A stretch of 64,000 nt of DNA. It comes from Lolium rigidum. Taxonomy: Eukaryota; Streptophyta; Magnoliopsida; Poales; Poaceae. The stretch is from contig NC_061508.1 in assembly GCF_022539505.1 (NCBI RefSeq), positions 38,992,256 to 39,056,255 of the forward strand, written 5' to 3'. Position 1 is the first letter of the stretch; every line of letters begins with the position of its first letter. Position numbers and translations under genes: made by a program. Below the pieces are notes generated by a model. The model saw only the letters and a list, made by a program, of their open reading frames with translations. It did not search any database and was not told the origin of the DNA. Positions 36,926 to 48,057 of the stretch are shown here, one piece after another.

Positions 36926-37570
36926 ATGTTTCCTCCTAATTTTACTTTAAAACATATACATGTGGGAGAAGGGTCTATCATTGGAAGAGACAATATAGAA
37001 GCATTTTTCACCCATGTTAGCATGGATGAAGATTTTGAAGATATACCACTATTAAAAGCTGCCCCTACTTATGAAAGTGCCTCTGCCTGTTTAGTACACA
37101 TGTTGGAAACTAGATTTATTAGTCTCAATCCCATGATACAACACATGTTTCTTACACTTTCTGATATGGAGAGGGGAGAAAAGAGGGATTTTGTCTTAAA
37201 AATCCTTGATAGAGAATTTAAAGATATAGCTAAAGAAGCTAGAAAAGTTTTTATTAAGCATAAGAGGTTTGGTATGTTCACCGATTTTAAAAGAACACTT
37301 GAAAAAATGGACATGGATAGAATAAAGTATACTAATAATGTTAATGATGGTGGGGAGATTAAAGCACCAATACCTTGCAAGCTCCTAGTAATGCATGAAG
37401 CTCTAGATGATAATTATGCTTGGCTTGTCCCTGAAAATTTGTTTGATGAGAATAGCAAGCCTAAGACTAATGAAAAGGGAGCCTCTGAAACTTATATATA
37501 CAAAATACAATACATGGTTGAGAAAACTCCAAACCCCGCTGTAGATGCATCATCTCTTGATAATACTTGA
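36926..37570 (+). CDS. Unknown 214-aa protein of element B
   Basis: Intact frame with a true ATG and a TGA stop, taking the place that the gag-like gene has in the related elements A and C. I do not recognise the family. The protein starts MFPPNFTLKHIHVGEGS. It is mostly polar, with no signal peptide, membrane segment or zinc knuckle. Residues about 75-120 contain many charged residues in a helical-looking pattern (SDMERGEKRDFVLK, EARKVFIKHKRFG). An aromatic patch follows (NYAWLVPENLFDE). The upstream leader has an imperfect direct repeat around 36,815 and 36,880 (AAAACACAAAAA..TTAGTT). Being uninterrupted in an old element whose neighbours are full of frameshifts, it may have been under selection during the element's active life. 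It could be a highly diverged gag, a captured host gene, or a family-specific protein. Confidence 0.6.
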   Translation: MFPPNFTLKHIHVGEGSIIGRDNIEAFFTHVSMDEDFEDIPLLKAAPTYESASACLVHMLETRFISLNPMIQHMFLTLSDMERGEKRDFVLKILDREFKDIAKEARKVFIKHKRFGMFTDFKRTLEKMDMDRIKYTNNVNDGGEIKAPIPCKLLVMHEALDDNYAWLVPENLFDENSKPKTNEKGASETYIYKIQYMVEKTPNPAVDASSLDNT

Positions 37571-40166
37571 TACACACTTTCTGCGCCTAGCTGAAAGGCG
37601 TTAAAGAAAAACGCTTATGGGAGATAACCCATGATTTTACTACTGCACTTTTGTTTTATATTTGAGTCTTGGAAGTTGTTACTACTGTAGCAACCTCTTC
37701 TTATCTTAATTTTGTTGCATTGTTGTGCCAAGTAAAGTCTTTGATAGTAAGGTTCATACTAGATTTGGATTACTGCGCAGAAACAGATTTCTTGCTGTCA
37801 CGAATCTGGGCTGAATTCACTGTAGGTAACTCAGAAAATTCTGCAAATTTACGTGAGTGATCCTCAGATATGTACGCAACTTTCATTCAATTTGAGCATT
37901 TTCATTTGAGCAAGTCTGGTGCCTCTTAGAAATTCATCTTTACGGACTGTTCTGTTTTGACAGATTCTGCCTTTTATTTCGCATTGCCTGTTTTGCTATG
38001 CTTGATGGATTTTTCTATTCCATTAACTTTCAGTAGCTTTGTGCAATGTCCAGAAGTGTTAAGAATGATTATGTCACCTCTGAACATGTGAATTTTGATT
38101 ATGCACTAACCCTCTAATGAGTTGTTTTGAGTTTGGTGTGGTGGAAGTTTTCAAGGATCAAGAGAGGAGGATGATACAATATGATCAAGGAGAGTGAAAG
38201 CTCTAAGCTTGGGGATGCCCCGGTGGTTCACCCCTGCATATTTCAAGAAGACACAAGCATCTAAGCTTGGAGATGCCCAAGGCGTCCCCTTCTTCATCGA
38301 CAACATTATCAGGTTCCTCTAGTGAAACTATATTTTTATTCCATCACATCTTATGTACTTTGCTTGGAGCGTCTGTATGTTTTTGTTTTTGTTTTGTTTG
38401 AATAAAGTGGATCCTAGAATTCATTGTGTGGGAGAGAGACACGCTCCGCTGTTGCATATGGACAAATATGTTTAGGCTTTACTCATAATGTTCATGGCGA
38501 AGGTTGAACTGCTTCGTTAAATTGTTATATGGTTGGAAACGGGAAATGCTACATGTGGTAATTGGTATAATAACTTGAATAATGTGATACTTGGAAATTG
38601 TTGTGCTCATGTTTAAGCTCTTGCATCATATACTTTGCACTTATAAATGAATAAATACATAGAGCTTGCTAAAATTTGGTTTGCATGATTGGTCTCTCTA
38701 AGGTCTAGATATTTTCTAGTAAGGGTCGAACAACAAGGAAGACGGTGTAGAGTCTTATAATACTTACAATATGTCTTTTATGTGAGTTTTGCTGTACCGG
38801 TTCATACTTGTGTTTGTTTCAAATAACCTTGCTAGCCTAAACCTTGTATCGAGAGGGAATACTTCTCATGCATCCCAAATCCTTGAGCCAAACACTATGC
38901 CACTTGTGTCCACCATACCTACCTACTACATGGTATTTCTCCGCCATTCCAAAGTAAATTGCTTGAGTGCTACCTTTAAAATTTCCATTCTTCGTCTTTG
39001 CAATATATAGCTCATGGGACAAATAGCCTAAAAACTATTGTGGTATTGAATATGTACTTATGTATCTTATTTCTTATTAAGTTGCTTGTTGTGCGATAAC
39101 CATGTTCCCGGGGACGCCATCAACTACCCTTTGTTGAATATCATGTGAGTTGCTATGCATGTTCGTCTTGTCTGAAGTAAGGGCGATTTACCATGAGTTG
39201 AATGGTTTGAGCATGCATATTGTTAGAGAAGAACATTGGGCCGCTAACTAAAGCCATGATCCATGGTGGAAGTTTCAGTTTTGGACAACTATCCTCAATC
39301 TCTTATGAGAAAATTAATTGTTGTTGAATGCTTATGCATTAAAGAGGAGTCCATTATCTGTTGTCTATGTTGTCCCGGTATGGATGTCTAAGTTGAGAAT
39401 AATCAAAAGTGAGAAATCCAATGCGAGCTTTCTCCTTAGACCTTTGTACAGGCGGCATAGAGCTACCCCTTTGTGATACTTGGTTAAAACATATGTATTG
39501 CGGTGATAATCCAGGTAATCCGAGCTAATTAGGACAAGGTGCGGGCACTATTGGTATACTATGCATGAGGCTTGCAACTTGTAGGATATAATTTACATGA
39601 TACATATGCTTTATTACTACCGTTGACAAAATTGTTTCTTGTTTTCAAAACCAAAGCTCTAGCACAAATATAGCAATCGATGCTTCCCTCTGCGAAGGGC
39701 CATTCTTTTACTTTTATGTTGAGTCAGTTTACCTATTTCCTCCCATCTCAAGAAGCAAACACTTGTATTAACTGTGCATTGATTCCTACATACTTGCATA
39801 TTGCACTTGTTATATTACTTTGCATTGACAATATCCATGAGATGTACTTGTTATAAGTTGAAAGCAACCGCTGAAACTTAATCTTCCTTCGTGTTGCTTC
39901 AATGCCTTTACTTTGAATTTATTGCTTTATGAGTTAACTCTTATGCAAGACTTATTGATGCTTGTCTTGAAAGTACTATTCATGAAAAGTCTTTGCTATA
40001 TGATTCAGTTGTTTACTCATTATCTTTACCATTGCTTTGGATCGCTGCATTCATTACATGTGCTTACAAATAGTATTGATCAAGATTATGATGGCATGTC
40101 ACTTCAGAAATTATCTTTGTTATCGTTTACCTACTCGGGACGAGTAGGAACTAAGCTTGGGGATGC
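37571..40166 (+). other. 3' noncoding domain and polypurine tract of element B
   Basis: No gene. It is homologous to 26,689-28,818 in A and, in reverse, to 6,417-8,830 in C. The polypurine tract CTAAGCTTGGGGATGC (40,151-40,166) touches the 3' LTR. The same 16 bases occur at 38,203-38,218 and, with one change, at 38,261-38,276. Confidence 0.75.
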
Positions 40167-41759
40167 TGATACGTCTCCAACGTATCGATAATTTCTTATG
40201 TTCCATGCTACTTCTATGATGATACTCACATGTTTTATACATACTTTATGTCATATTTATGCATTTTCCGGCACTAACCTATTAACGAGATGCCGAAGAG
40301 CCAGCTTGTCGTTTTACTGCTGTTTTTGGTTTCAGAAATCCTAGTAAGGAAATATTCTCGGAATTGGACGAAATCAACGTCCATGATCTTATTTTTCCAC
40401 GAAGCTTCCAGAACACCGGGGGAGATACGAAGTGGGGCGACGAGGCAACGCCACACCAGGGCGGCGCGGCCCAAGCCCTGGCCGCGCCGGCCTGTGGTGT
40501 GGGCCCCTCGTGGCACCCTTTGACCTACCCTTCCGCCTACTTAAGCTTTCGTCGATAATAACTCCAGTACCGAGAGCCACGATACGGAAAAACTTCCAGA
40601 GACGCCGCCAATCCCATCTCGGGGGATTCAGGAGATCGCCTCCGGCACCCTGCCGGAGAGGGGAATCATCTCCCGGAGGACTCTTCACCGCCATGGTTGC
40701 CTCCGGAGTGATGAGTGAGTAGTTCACCCCTGGACTATGGGTCCATAGCAGTAGCTAGATGGTCGTCTTCTCCTAATTGTGCTATCATTGTTGGATCTTG
40801 TGAGCTGCCTAACATGATCAAGATCATCTATCTGTAATGCTACATGTTGCGTTTGTTGGGATCCGATGAATAATGAATACTATGCTATGTTGATTATCAA
40901 TCTATCATCTATGTGTTGTTTATGATCTTGCATGCTCTCCATTGCTAGTAGAGGCTCTGGCCAAGTTTTTGCTTGTAACTCCAAGAGGGAGTATTTATGC
41001 TCGATAGTGGGTTCATGCCTCCATTAAACTGCGGGAGTAACAGAGCAACCTCTAAGGTTGTGGATGTCTCGTTACCACTAGGGATAAAACATCAATGCTA
41101 TGTCTAAGGATATATTTGTTGATTACATTACGCACCATACTTAATGCAATTGTCCGTTGTTTGCAACTTAATATCTGGAGGGGGTTCGGATGATAACCTC
41201 GAAGGTGGACTTTTTAGGCATAGATGCATCGTTGGATAGCGGTCTATGTACTTTGTCGTAATGCCCAATTAAATCTCACAATACTCATCATAACATGTAT
41301 GTGCATGGTCATGCCCTCTTTATTTGTCAATTGCCCAACTGTAATTTGTTCACCCAACATGCTTATTCTTATCGGAGAGACACCACTAGTGAACTGTGGA
41401 CCCCGGTCCATTCTTTACATCGAATACAATCAACTGCAATACTCGTTCTACTGTTCTCTGCAAACATCATCATCCACACTATACATCTAATCCTTTGTTA
41501 CAGCAAGCCGGTGAGATTGACAACCTCATTATTACGTTGGGACAAAGTACTTTGGTTGTGTTGTGCAGGTTCCACGTTGGCGCCGGAATCCCTGGTGTTG
41601 CGCCGCACTACACTCCGCCGCCATCAACCTTCAACGTGCTTCTTGGATCCTACTGGTTCGATAAACCTTGGTTTCTTACTGAGGGAAAACTTGCCGCTGT
41701 ACGCATCACACCTTCCTCTTGGGGTTCCCAACGGGCACGTCGACTGTGTGCTAGCATCA
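40167..41759 (+). repeat. 3' LTR of element B
   Basis: 1,593 bp, from TGATACGTCTCC to CTAGCATCA. Its first part resembles the LTRs of A and C, but the middle and end are of a different type, as if two LTR lineages share a common 5' end. Its last 215 bp match the remnant at 28,819-29,033. Confidence 0.88.
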
Positions 41760-42236
41760 GTGCTCTTGTAGCCCTACACAATTAGTGCTGTTCATCATCC
41801 AACAAGAGAGTGTAGAGTGGTTTTATTATGTGATCAATGTTGAGAGTGTCCACTAGTGAAAGTAGGATCCCTAGGCTTTGTTTTCAAACATCGAATCTCC
41901 GTTTGTTTACTGTTCCGTTGCATGTTTACTCGCTGCCATATTTTATTCAGATTGCTATTGCCACTCATATTCATCCATATCATTTGCATCTCACTATCTC
42001 TTCGCCGAACTAGTGCACCTATACATCTGACAAGTGTGTTAGGTGTGTTGGGGACACAAGAGACTTCTTGTATCGTGATTGCAGGGTTGCTTGAGAGGGA
42101 TATCTTTGACCTCTTCCTCCATGAGTTCGATAAACCTTGGGTGATCCACTTAAGGGAAAACTTGCTGCTGTTCTACAACCCTCTGCTTTTGGAGGCCCAA
42201 CACTGTCTACAGGAAAAGAAGCGTGAGTAGACATCA
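41760..42236 (+). repeat. 3' LTR of element A, last 477 bp
   Basis: It matches 1,605-2,081 over the same length and ends GTAGACATCA, followed by the right target copy GTCGG. The first part of this LTR was removed by the deletion that also took B's left end. Confidence 0.9.
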
Positions 42237-43428
42237 GTCGGCACCTGCACCGCGCCGCACACCCTCGCGCGCGGTGTGGGCCGGCCCGGTTAGGCGATTT
42301 CCCCGTTTTTTTTCTTTTTTTCTTTTTTCTCCTTTTCTTTTCTTTTTTCTGTTCCGTTTTCTTTTTTCCTTTCTGTTTTCTTTTTCAGTTTTTATTCTCT
42401 CGTTTTATTTTTCTGTTCAAAAATAATTTTATAAAATTATCAAATTTGAACGATTTTCAAAATTTGCACAAATTTTGAAATTTGAACAAATTTTAAATTT
42501 TGAACGATTTTTTGAATTCGAACAATTTTGTAATCCGAACAAATTTTAAAACTTGAACGAATTTTGAAATTTGAATAAAATCTATATTTCGAACGATTTT
42601 TTTAATTTGAACGAATTTATAATCCTGAACGAATTTTTAAATATTGGACGAATTTTGAAATTTGAACAATTTTAAATTTCGAATGATATTTGAAATTTGT
42701 TCAAAATTTAAAAATGTTCACATTTCTAAAAAATATTAGTTTTAGAAAAAATCTGTAAAAATAAATATTTCAAAAATAGAGATAAGAAACAAGAGAAAAG
42801 AAAAACTACATTACCTGTTGGGCCGCGGCCCAGCTAGCAACTCGGGCATGCGGGAGGGTGTGCGGCATCCCCGCCTGTGCCGACCAGGTTGGTGGCGAGG
42901 ACCTCCCGAAGAAATCCCCTCCCCCCTCTTGGCCGTCGGCCCAAGATGGAATGGGGGCGCAGGGGGGCCACCCCAACTGACCTCCCCCCTATATAAAGAG
43001 GGGAGGGGGTAGGGGGCGCAGCCACCCCTTTCACACCAAAGTCTGGCCGCCCCCCTCTCCTCCACCGCTAGTCTGCTCCGGCTTGGCGAAGCCCTGCAGC
43101 TTTTCTCCTCCACCACCACCACCATGCCATCGTGCTGCTGGGATTCCGAGGGGATATACCAAACCTCCGCTGCCCGCTGGAACGGGGAGAGGACATACTT
43201 CATCTACACCGTACGCACAACCGAGTACGGAAGTGCTGCCGGATTGCATCACCGGACGATCGACTTCATCAACAACGAGATCTGATCTCGTAAAGCTTTG
43301 GATCTTCGAGATTAGATCTCGTTGTTTTGATCTTCATAGATTAGATCTTGCTTCTTCCTAGATTGGATCTTGGTTTTTGTTCATGTTCACGGTAGAAAAT
43401 TTTCGTTTTCCATGCATTGAACCCATCA
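42237..43428 (+). mobile_element. Probable old LTR fragment with promoter-like section
   Basis: GC-rich start, then a long pyrimidine tract (about 42,300-42,400), then about 350 bp of AT-rich sequence built from degenerate TTTGAAC/GAATTTTGAAA words. This is followed by a GC-rich part with a TATA box (TATATAAAG, 42,990-42,998) and a leader-like stretch ending near GAACCCATCA. The style matches the promoter and end of a Triticeae LTR, but no partner LTR or primer site is visible. The minus-strand frame at 42,811-43,203 looks like chance. Confidence 0.4.
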
Positions 43429-43429
43429 A

Positions 43430-45319
43430 AAGGGTGGAAAGAAAAAATCTTATCGGTGGTGGGAAGGAAATTCTCTTAAAAGCAATTATTCAATCAATTC
43501 CGGTCTATGCTATGGGGGTGTTTAAAATCCCAAAAAGTCTATGCAAAGAGATGAATGATGCCATGTCTGCGTTTTGGTGGGGTGATACGGAAGAACAAAA
43601 GAAACTTCATTGGTTTGTTTGGTGGAGAATGTGTATCCCGAAAAAGATTGGAAGAATGGGTTTCAGAGACCTATATTCTTTCAACTTGGCTATGCTTGCC
43701 AAGCAAGTCTGGCGATTGGTTACAAATCCGGACTCTCTATGTGCACAAGTCTTGAAGGCAAAATATTATCCGCATGGCGACATTTTAAAAGCAGGTCCTA
43801 AGCAGGGGTCCTCTTATTCTTGGCAAAGTATTGTTGCAGGCCTACAATCTTTTAAACGTGGGCATATATGGAGAGTAGGCAATGGAAATAAAATAAATAT
43901 ATGGGAGGATCATTGGATCGCTGATAATAAATCAAGAAAGATTTTCTCAAGAAAGGGGCAAGACATCCTCCGAACAGTTGATGAGCTCCTTGCCCATCTG
44001 TTCTATGGACTCTATTTCCAAACTGATATTCCCATTCTGTATAATACGCTGATCGAACCGTAAACATATGCGTTCTTGTATTATTCCAAGCAACACAATC
44101 ATCATTCAGTGAGTCACTAAGAGGAATCCGCAAAAAAAATTCAGCATATATATCAAGCAAGTTTTCCTCTGATTATACCTTCATCCCACTCGCCAGTAAT
44201 AGGGTTTATAAGCTGCTAGAAATAATCGAGTCTGGGAGAAAGTGTGGAATCGGAAGTACCAAGCAAGATTCGGATTTTTATGTGGCGATCTTTACATGGA
44301 GTTGTTCCTGGAAGATCTATTCTTGCTGATAGACACATGAAGGTAAACCCAGAATGCCCAGTATGTCAGGGAGGGGCTGAGGATATGAGACACCTTCTAT
44401 TCACTTGCTCTCAGGCTGGTGAGGTTTGGAAATCTATGGGTTTATCTGACTATCTAAAATAGGCGGTGACAGGTGAGCGATCTTGATCTACTATTCTTGA
44501 GGATTTAGTTTGCCGAGATAATTTGAAGTCCCCAATCCTAGGCAATCTAAAGTTAAAGGAAACAATTGCTGTTACGTGTTGGTACTTATGGTGGCAAAGA
44601 AGGGAGATTGTTAAGGGAGAGAGTGTTGCAGGATCCAGGCGCACTGCTTTCGCGATCCAGGCTCTAACTTTAAATTTTATTCTGGCAACATCTGCATCTA
44701 GTGTGGTGCGTGACATATCATGGAAAAAACCACATCGTGGAACTTACAAGATGAATGTTGATGCTGCTTTTCACTCAAACGGTAGAGGTGCAGCTGGGGC
44801 TGTTCTGAGGGACAGTGGCGATGCAATTGCCGGCCTAGCGTGCCCATTATCGCATGTGCATGATGCAACGACTGCGGAGGCTTTAGCTTTACATAAGGGA
44901 CTGGGTTTTCTCTTGATATCGGGGTGACAAGAGTGATGATCGAGACTGATTCCCTGGAGGTTATTCAAGCTTGTAACGCGGAGGTGGAAGTCTGGAGCCC
45001 ATATTCTGCTATTCTCTATGACTGCTTATCAAAGGCACAAGCATTTGATTTTATTGAATTTATCCATTGTAATAGAGAGGCTAATCAAGTGGCACATGAA
45101 CTAGCTAGATATGCCTTAACCTCAAATTCTGTAGTTAGAAGGGATGAGTCTCCTCCTAGTTTTATTTTTCCCTTTGTTCTTAAGGATGTAACCATGTACT
45201 GATCAGGAGTAGAAGGTACCAGACGCACTCTTTTTCTTCCAGGGTACATAAGGGGGCCGAAAGGTTTTTAGTGAGGCGGCATGCTGGCTCGGTTTTTATA
45301 TATATGATGTTCAAAAAAA
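43430..45319 (+). mobile_element. LINE retrotransposon (L1-like), 5'-truncated, with inner inversion
   Basis: It codes the end of a LINE ORF2. The order is the C-terminal reverse transcriptase region (KEILLKAIIQSIPVYAMGVF, AFWWGD), a zinc-binding segment (CPVCQGGAEDMRHLLFTC, about 44,350-44,415) and an RNase H domain (NVDAAFH about 44,757; ETDSLEVIQACNAE about 44,945; HCNREANQVAHELAR about 45,068). Frame breaks lie near 44,460 and 44,925. The piece 43,988-44,210 is reversed: its minus strand codes the expected intervening part. The 3' end is a short A run at 45,313-45,319. No target duplication was found. The element is dead. Confidence 0.85.
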
Positions 45320-46360
45320 GGTTCTTTTAAAACCTATATTAATGGGGGTAGAGGATAACACATTCGCACCAGTAACATTCTTATGGTGAACGATATTATA
45401 CATGGACGGATATTCATTTACCAATAACCTTTGTCCTAGCCAAATATTCTTCTATAAACTAGTATTGAGCCCATTACCAATATCAAAAGATCACTGCGCG
45501 AAGAATTCGATATGACAACCGTCCTATATAACTTACCTTATAGGTTTTATGGGACCTTTTTTGTCACATAGGATACAAGATGCTCACCACCACTCCATCC
45601 ACCCTACGTTGGTCTTGTGGCAAACATCTTCATCGATATCACTATTGCTTTGAAATATTGTTCTCAAGTATTGGAAGGAGTCCCTCTTAATCTGATTAAG
45701 AGGGATATATAGTGATTAAGTTAATCACTATATATCCTTCTAAACTAGACTTGTATATATATTTGTAGATTTTTTAGAATTGTTTAAGACAAAAAAAATA
45801 AAGTTTTGATTTTTTTAAACAAGTGCACTAGAGCTTGGGAGCGAAAGCCACTTTTCGTGGTTTAAATGAGTAAAATATATTTTCACTTGTTGGAAACATC
45901 TCTTCTTTTGCTGGTCAGAATGTTTAACTGAGTATATTTCTTGAGGAGATCAAAAAATTTACTCACTTCATCATTTGAAAAGATTGAGGTAGCACACCGT
46001 TACCAGACCACCTGGCTCTGCGACGCCGACACCTACCGCCGCCTGCCGCCGTAGCATCAACTTTGATCCCGGGCATCTGCCGCTAAGCCCGCCCCCTCAA
46101 GCTTCCGCTGCCACGCGTGCCCTCCGAGCTCTCCGCGCCGCCGCCCACACCGCCCTCCCCCGTTGGAGGCAGGCCCCGCCGCCACGGGCGACGCCGACGC
46201 TGACGGTGGCAAGGGAGAACGGCGTTGACGCTGGAGCGATGTCTTGGCTCGTCTCCCGAGAGCCAAGAGCTCGAGGACATTTTTCCCTTTCCTGCTGGTG
46301 ACCACCATCCGTCTTTTCTTTTTACTGAATTTTAGTCCATTTGTAGAGTACACTACTGCG
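45320..46360. other. Intergenic stretch, no gene
   Basis: Mostly AT-rich to 46,000 with no convincing frame, then a GC-rich block (46,030-46,300) whose small minus-strand frames are low-complexity and look incidental. The only clear structure is the pair of hairpins listed separately. Confidence 0.6.
45682..45737. repeat. Two adjoining perfect hairpins
   Basis: CCCTCTTAATC (45,682-45,692) pairs with GATTAAGAGGG (45,694-45,704). GGATATATAGTGATTAA (45,703-45,719) pairs with TTAATCACTATATATCC (45,721-45,737). Each has a one-base spacer and the two overlap by two bases. They may be the remains of a tiny foldback transposon, with no target duplication identified. Confidence 0.8.
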
Positions 46361-47277
46361 CAATTTGATAAAATGCCTCACTTTACTTTGCCATTTGCCC
46401 CAAACGTCACATTTACTTTAGCATAGCTCAAATGCCCTGTTTTACTTTAGCAATTTGCCCAATGCCCTACTTTTGAATTTAACAGACTTTGCCGGCTTCT
46501 CCCTCTAATCTCAGACCTGCAATGACTGCTTTATGCCTTTACCCATGCCCTCTCCTATGCGCTATGCGCAGAGTCTGCAGAGAGGATCTCTGCAGCGGGG
46601 AGCGGTACGGCAGACTCGGGGTAAGACGAGTCCTCGCCGGAGGAGGCCGCTCCAGTGGAGGTGGGTAGTTCGGCCAGAGCAGCCAGCGCCGGTGGAGGCC
46701 GCCAGCAGATCGAGCCCCAACAGCGAGCTCGAGTCCGTTCGATCCGGGCCGACGAGCTTGGGGAAGGCCGCTGGGAAGGTTCTGGTAGAGTATTGCGGCG
46801 GCACGGCGGGCCAGTAGGACGCGCGACGGGCCGGGATAAGGTGGCCAGAGTGGTCAGACGCGGGCTAGCGGAGGGCAGGGCAAGGGCAGAGAGGGAGGTT
46901 GGGACGCGACGGAGAGGGGGCGAGGAGGGAGGCGGCGGAGAGGGGTGGGCGCGGTAGAGAGGGGCGAGCGCAGCGGCCGGCCGATCGTCGCCGGCGTTGT
47001 CCTGTGAGATTGTCTTGTTCCCGTTCGCTCGGGAGAGAGAGAAAGAACGGCACGAGATTGTGTGCACGGGACAACTTTGACTCAGCGGTGGAAAGGTAAT
47101 AGCAAGTTAAAGATTATATTTGATCAAGAGATGATTTGTTTTAGTTGGTGTAAATCGCATGAACAGGGCATTTGAGTAAATCGCCAAAGTAAAACGGGGT
47201 ATTTTTGGGCCATGCCAAAGTAAATGTGACGTTTGGGGCAAATGACAAAGTAAAGTGGGGCATTTTATCAAATAGCC
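46361..47277. mobile_element. Element with about 110-bp inverted ends, possibly Mutator-like
   Basis: The left end (46,361-46,470) and right end (47,161-47,277) are inverted copies sharing blocks such as ATTTGATAAAATGCC, CATTTGCCCCAAACGTCAC and CCGTTTTACTTT at roughly 85-90 percent by eye. The inside is GC-rich (46,540-47,060), unlike the flanks, and might include captured host sequence, but no protein could be recognised. A 9-bp target duplication is not visible, so assignment to Mutator-like elements is tentative. Confidence 0.55.
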
Positions 47278-48057
47278 CTAACCCCATAAGCTCCGAACCG
47301 ATTGATTGTTCTCATACTGTATCTCATTTATTTTCCATGGTCAGAACTTAGAGCGGATATGCTCAGTCGTATAACACCGTGTGTTAACTTCTGATTACAT
47401 AGTACTTGCTATTCATGCCTATTTCTGTGGTGTGCCAGCTGATATTCTTACTGTGAACAGCCATGGACAATCAATTGGGATTTTTGTTCTCCTGACAGCT
47501 GCTTTTAGCTCATAGTATTGTTTTAGGTAAAGTACTAAAGTATCAGCGGCCTTGCAAGTATTTTGGCAACTGGAACAAATACAATGGTATGGAGACAAAG
47601 TATTCTATTGTTGAAGTTTCAGGCGGAATATCTGGAGATCTTTGGTTTGGCAAATCTTGGTGGGGGCATATGTTTTGTTCAAAACCAACATTGTTTTCCT
47701 TTGCTTTATCAGAAAATTATTCGTTGTAGTTTGTACCTTATAGTTGTCAGCATGCAGATGTACACCATTTAGCTGTTCGCTTGTTGCTGTCATATAACAT
47801 AGGCTAGCTAGGCTGGAATAATCTTCAATACCCATGCTTCATAGAAATAATGGAATTATTTTGTGTTACCCAACAGGGCTCAAACGGAAGGGGATGGTCC
47901 CTTGAAAGCACACATGATTAGGTGGCGTTATGATAATCCCTCATGTCCTGTGTTTTATCATGTAGCAGACTCCACCTGTCTAGAAAATATCCTTGATGCC
48001 AAATAGCTTGAGTTCATACACGATTTGACTGACCGGTAGCACACGAGAGGAAAGATA
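47278..48057. other. Upstream region of the NLR gene
   Basis: No coding region is supported. Intron-like pyrimidine-rich and AG words occur, so untranslated first exons of the NLR gene could lie here, but no transcript evidence is available. The short frame at 47,563-47,772 is not convincing. Confidence 0.5.

Larger units (their letters stand above)
28819..41759 (+). mobile_element. LTR retrotransposon B, inserted in A's 3' LTR, left end deleted
   Basis: It retains only the last 215 bp of its 5' LTR, the primer site, an unknown ORF (36,926-37,570), a 3' noncoding domain like that of A and C, a polypurine tract and a complete 3' LTR. Right of it A's LTR resumes with GTGCT (41,760), the same five bases that follow GAG in A's 5' LTR (1,605-1,609). 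The left target copy is lost with the deleted sequence. Element E sits inside B. Confidence 0.8.
661..42236 (+). mobile_element. LTR retrotransposon A, outermost of the nest
   Basis: It starts TGATACGTCTCC and ends GTAGACATCA, flanked by GTCGG at 656-660 and at 42,237-42,241. It has a complete 5' LTR, a primer site matching tRNA-Asp, a broken gag-like gene, a 3' noncoding domain, and only the last 477 bp of the 3' LTR. Elements C, D, B and E lie inside it. The tRNA-Asp primer site and LTR style suggest the Athila branch of Gypsy elements. The sequence recalls Triticeae Sabrina-type elements, but that name is from memory and unverified. No reverse transcriptase, RNase H or integrase is seen, so A needed a helper element. 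Confidence 0.85.

Noticed and set aside
41760..41764. GTGCT as a proven target duplication of element B
   Set aside because: The left copy would have been in the deleted segment. The same bases in A's 5' LTR (1,605-1,609) support the model but do not prove it.
42811..43203. 130-aa minus-strand frame in the LTR-like fragment
   Set aside because: It overlaps a TATA box and leader of the opposite strand and has no recognisable domain.
46555..47067. 170-codon minus-strand frame in the inverted-end element
   Set aside because: It opens with GTG, is Pro/Ser/Ala-rich, and reflects GC-rich composition. No domain was recognised.
47277..47290. Search for a 9-bp target duplication around the inverted-end element
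   Set aside because: The flanks (ACACTACTG on the left, TAACCCCAT on the right) do not match, so Mutator assignment stays tentative.
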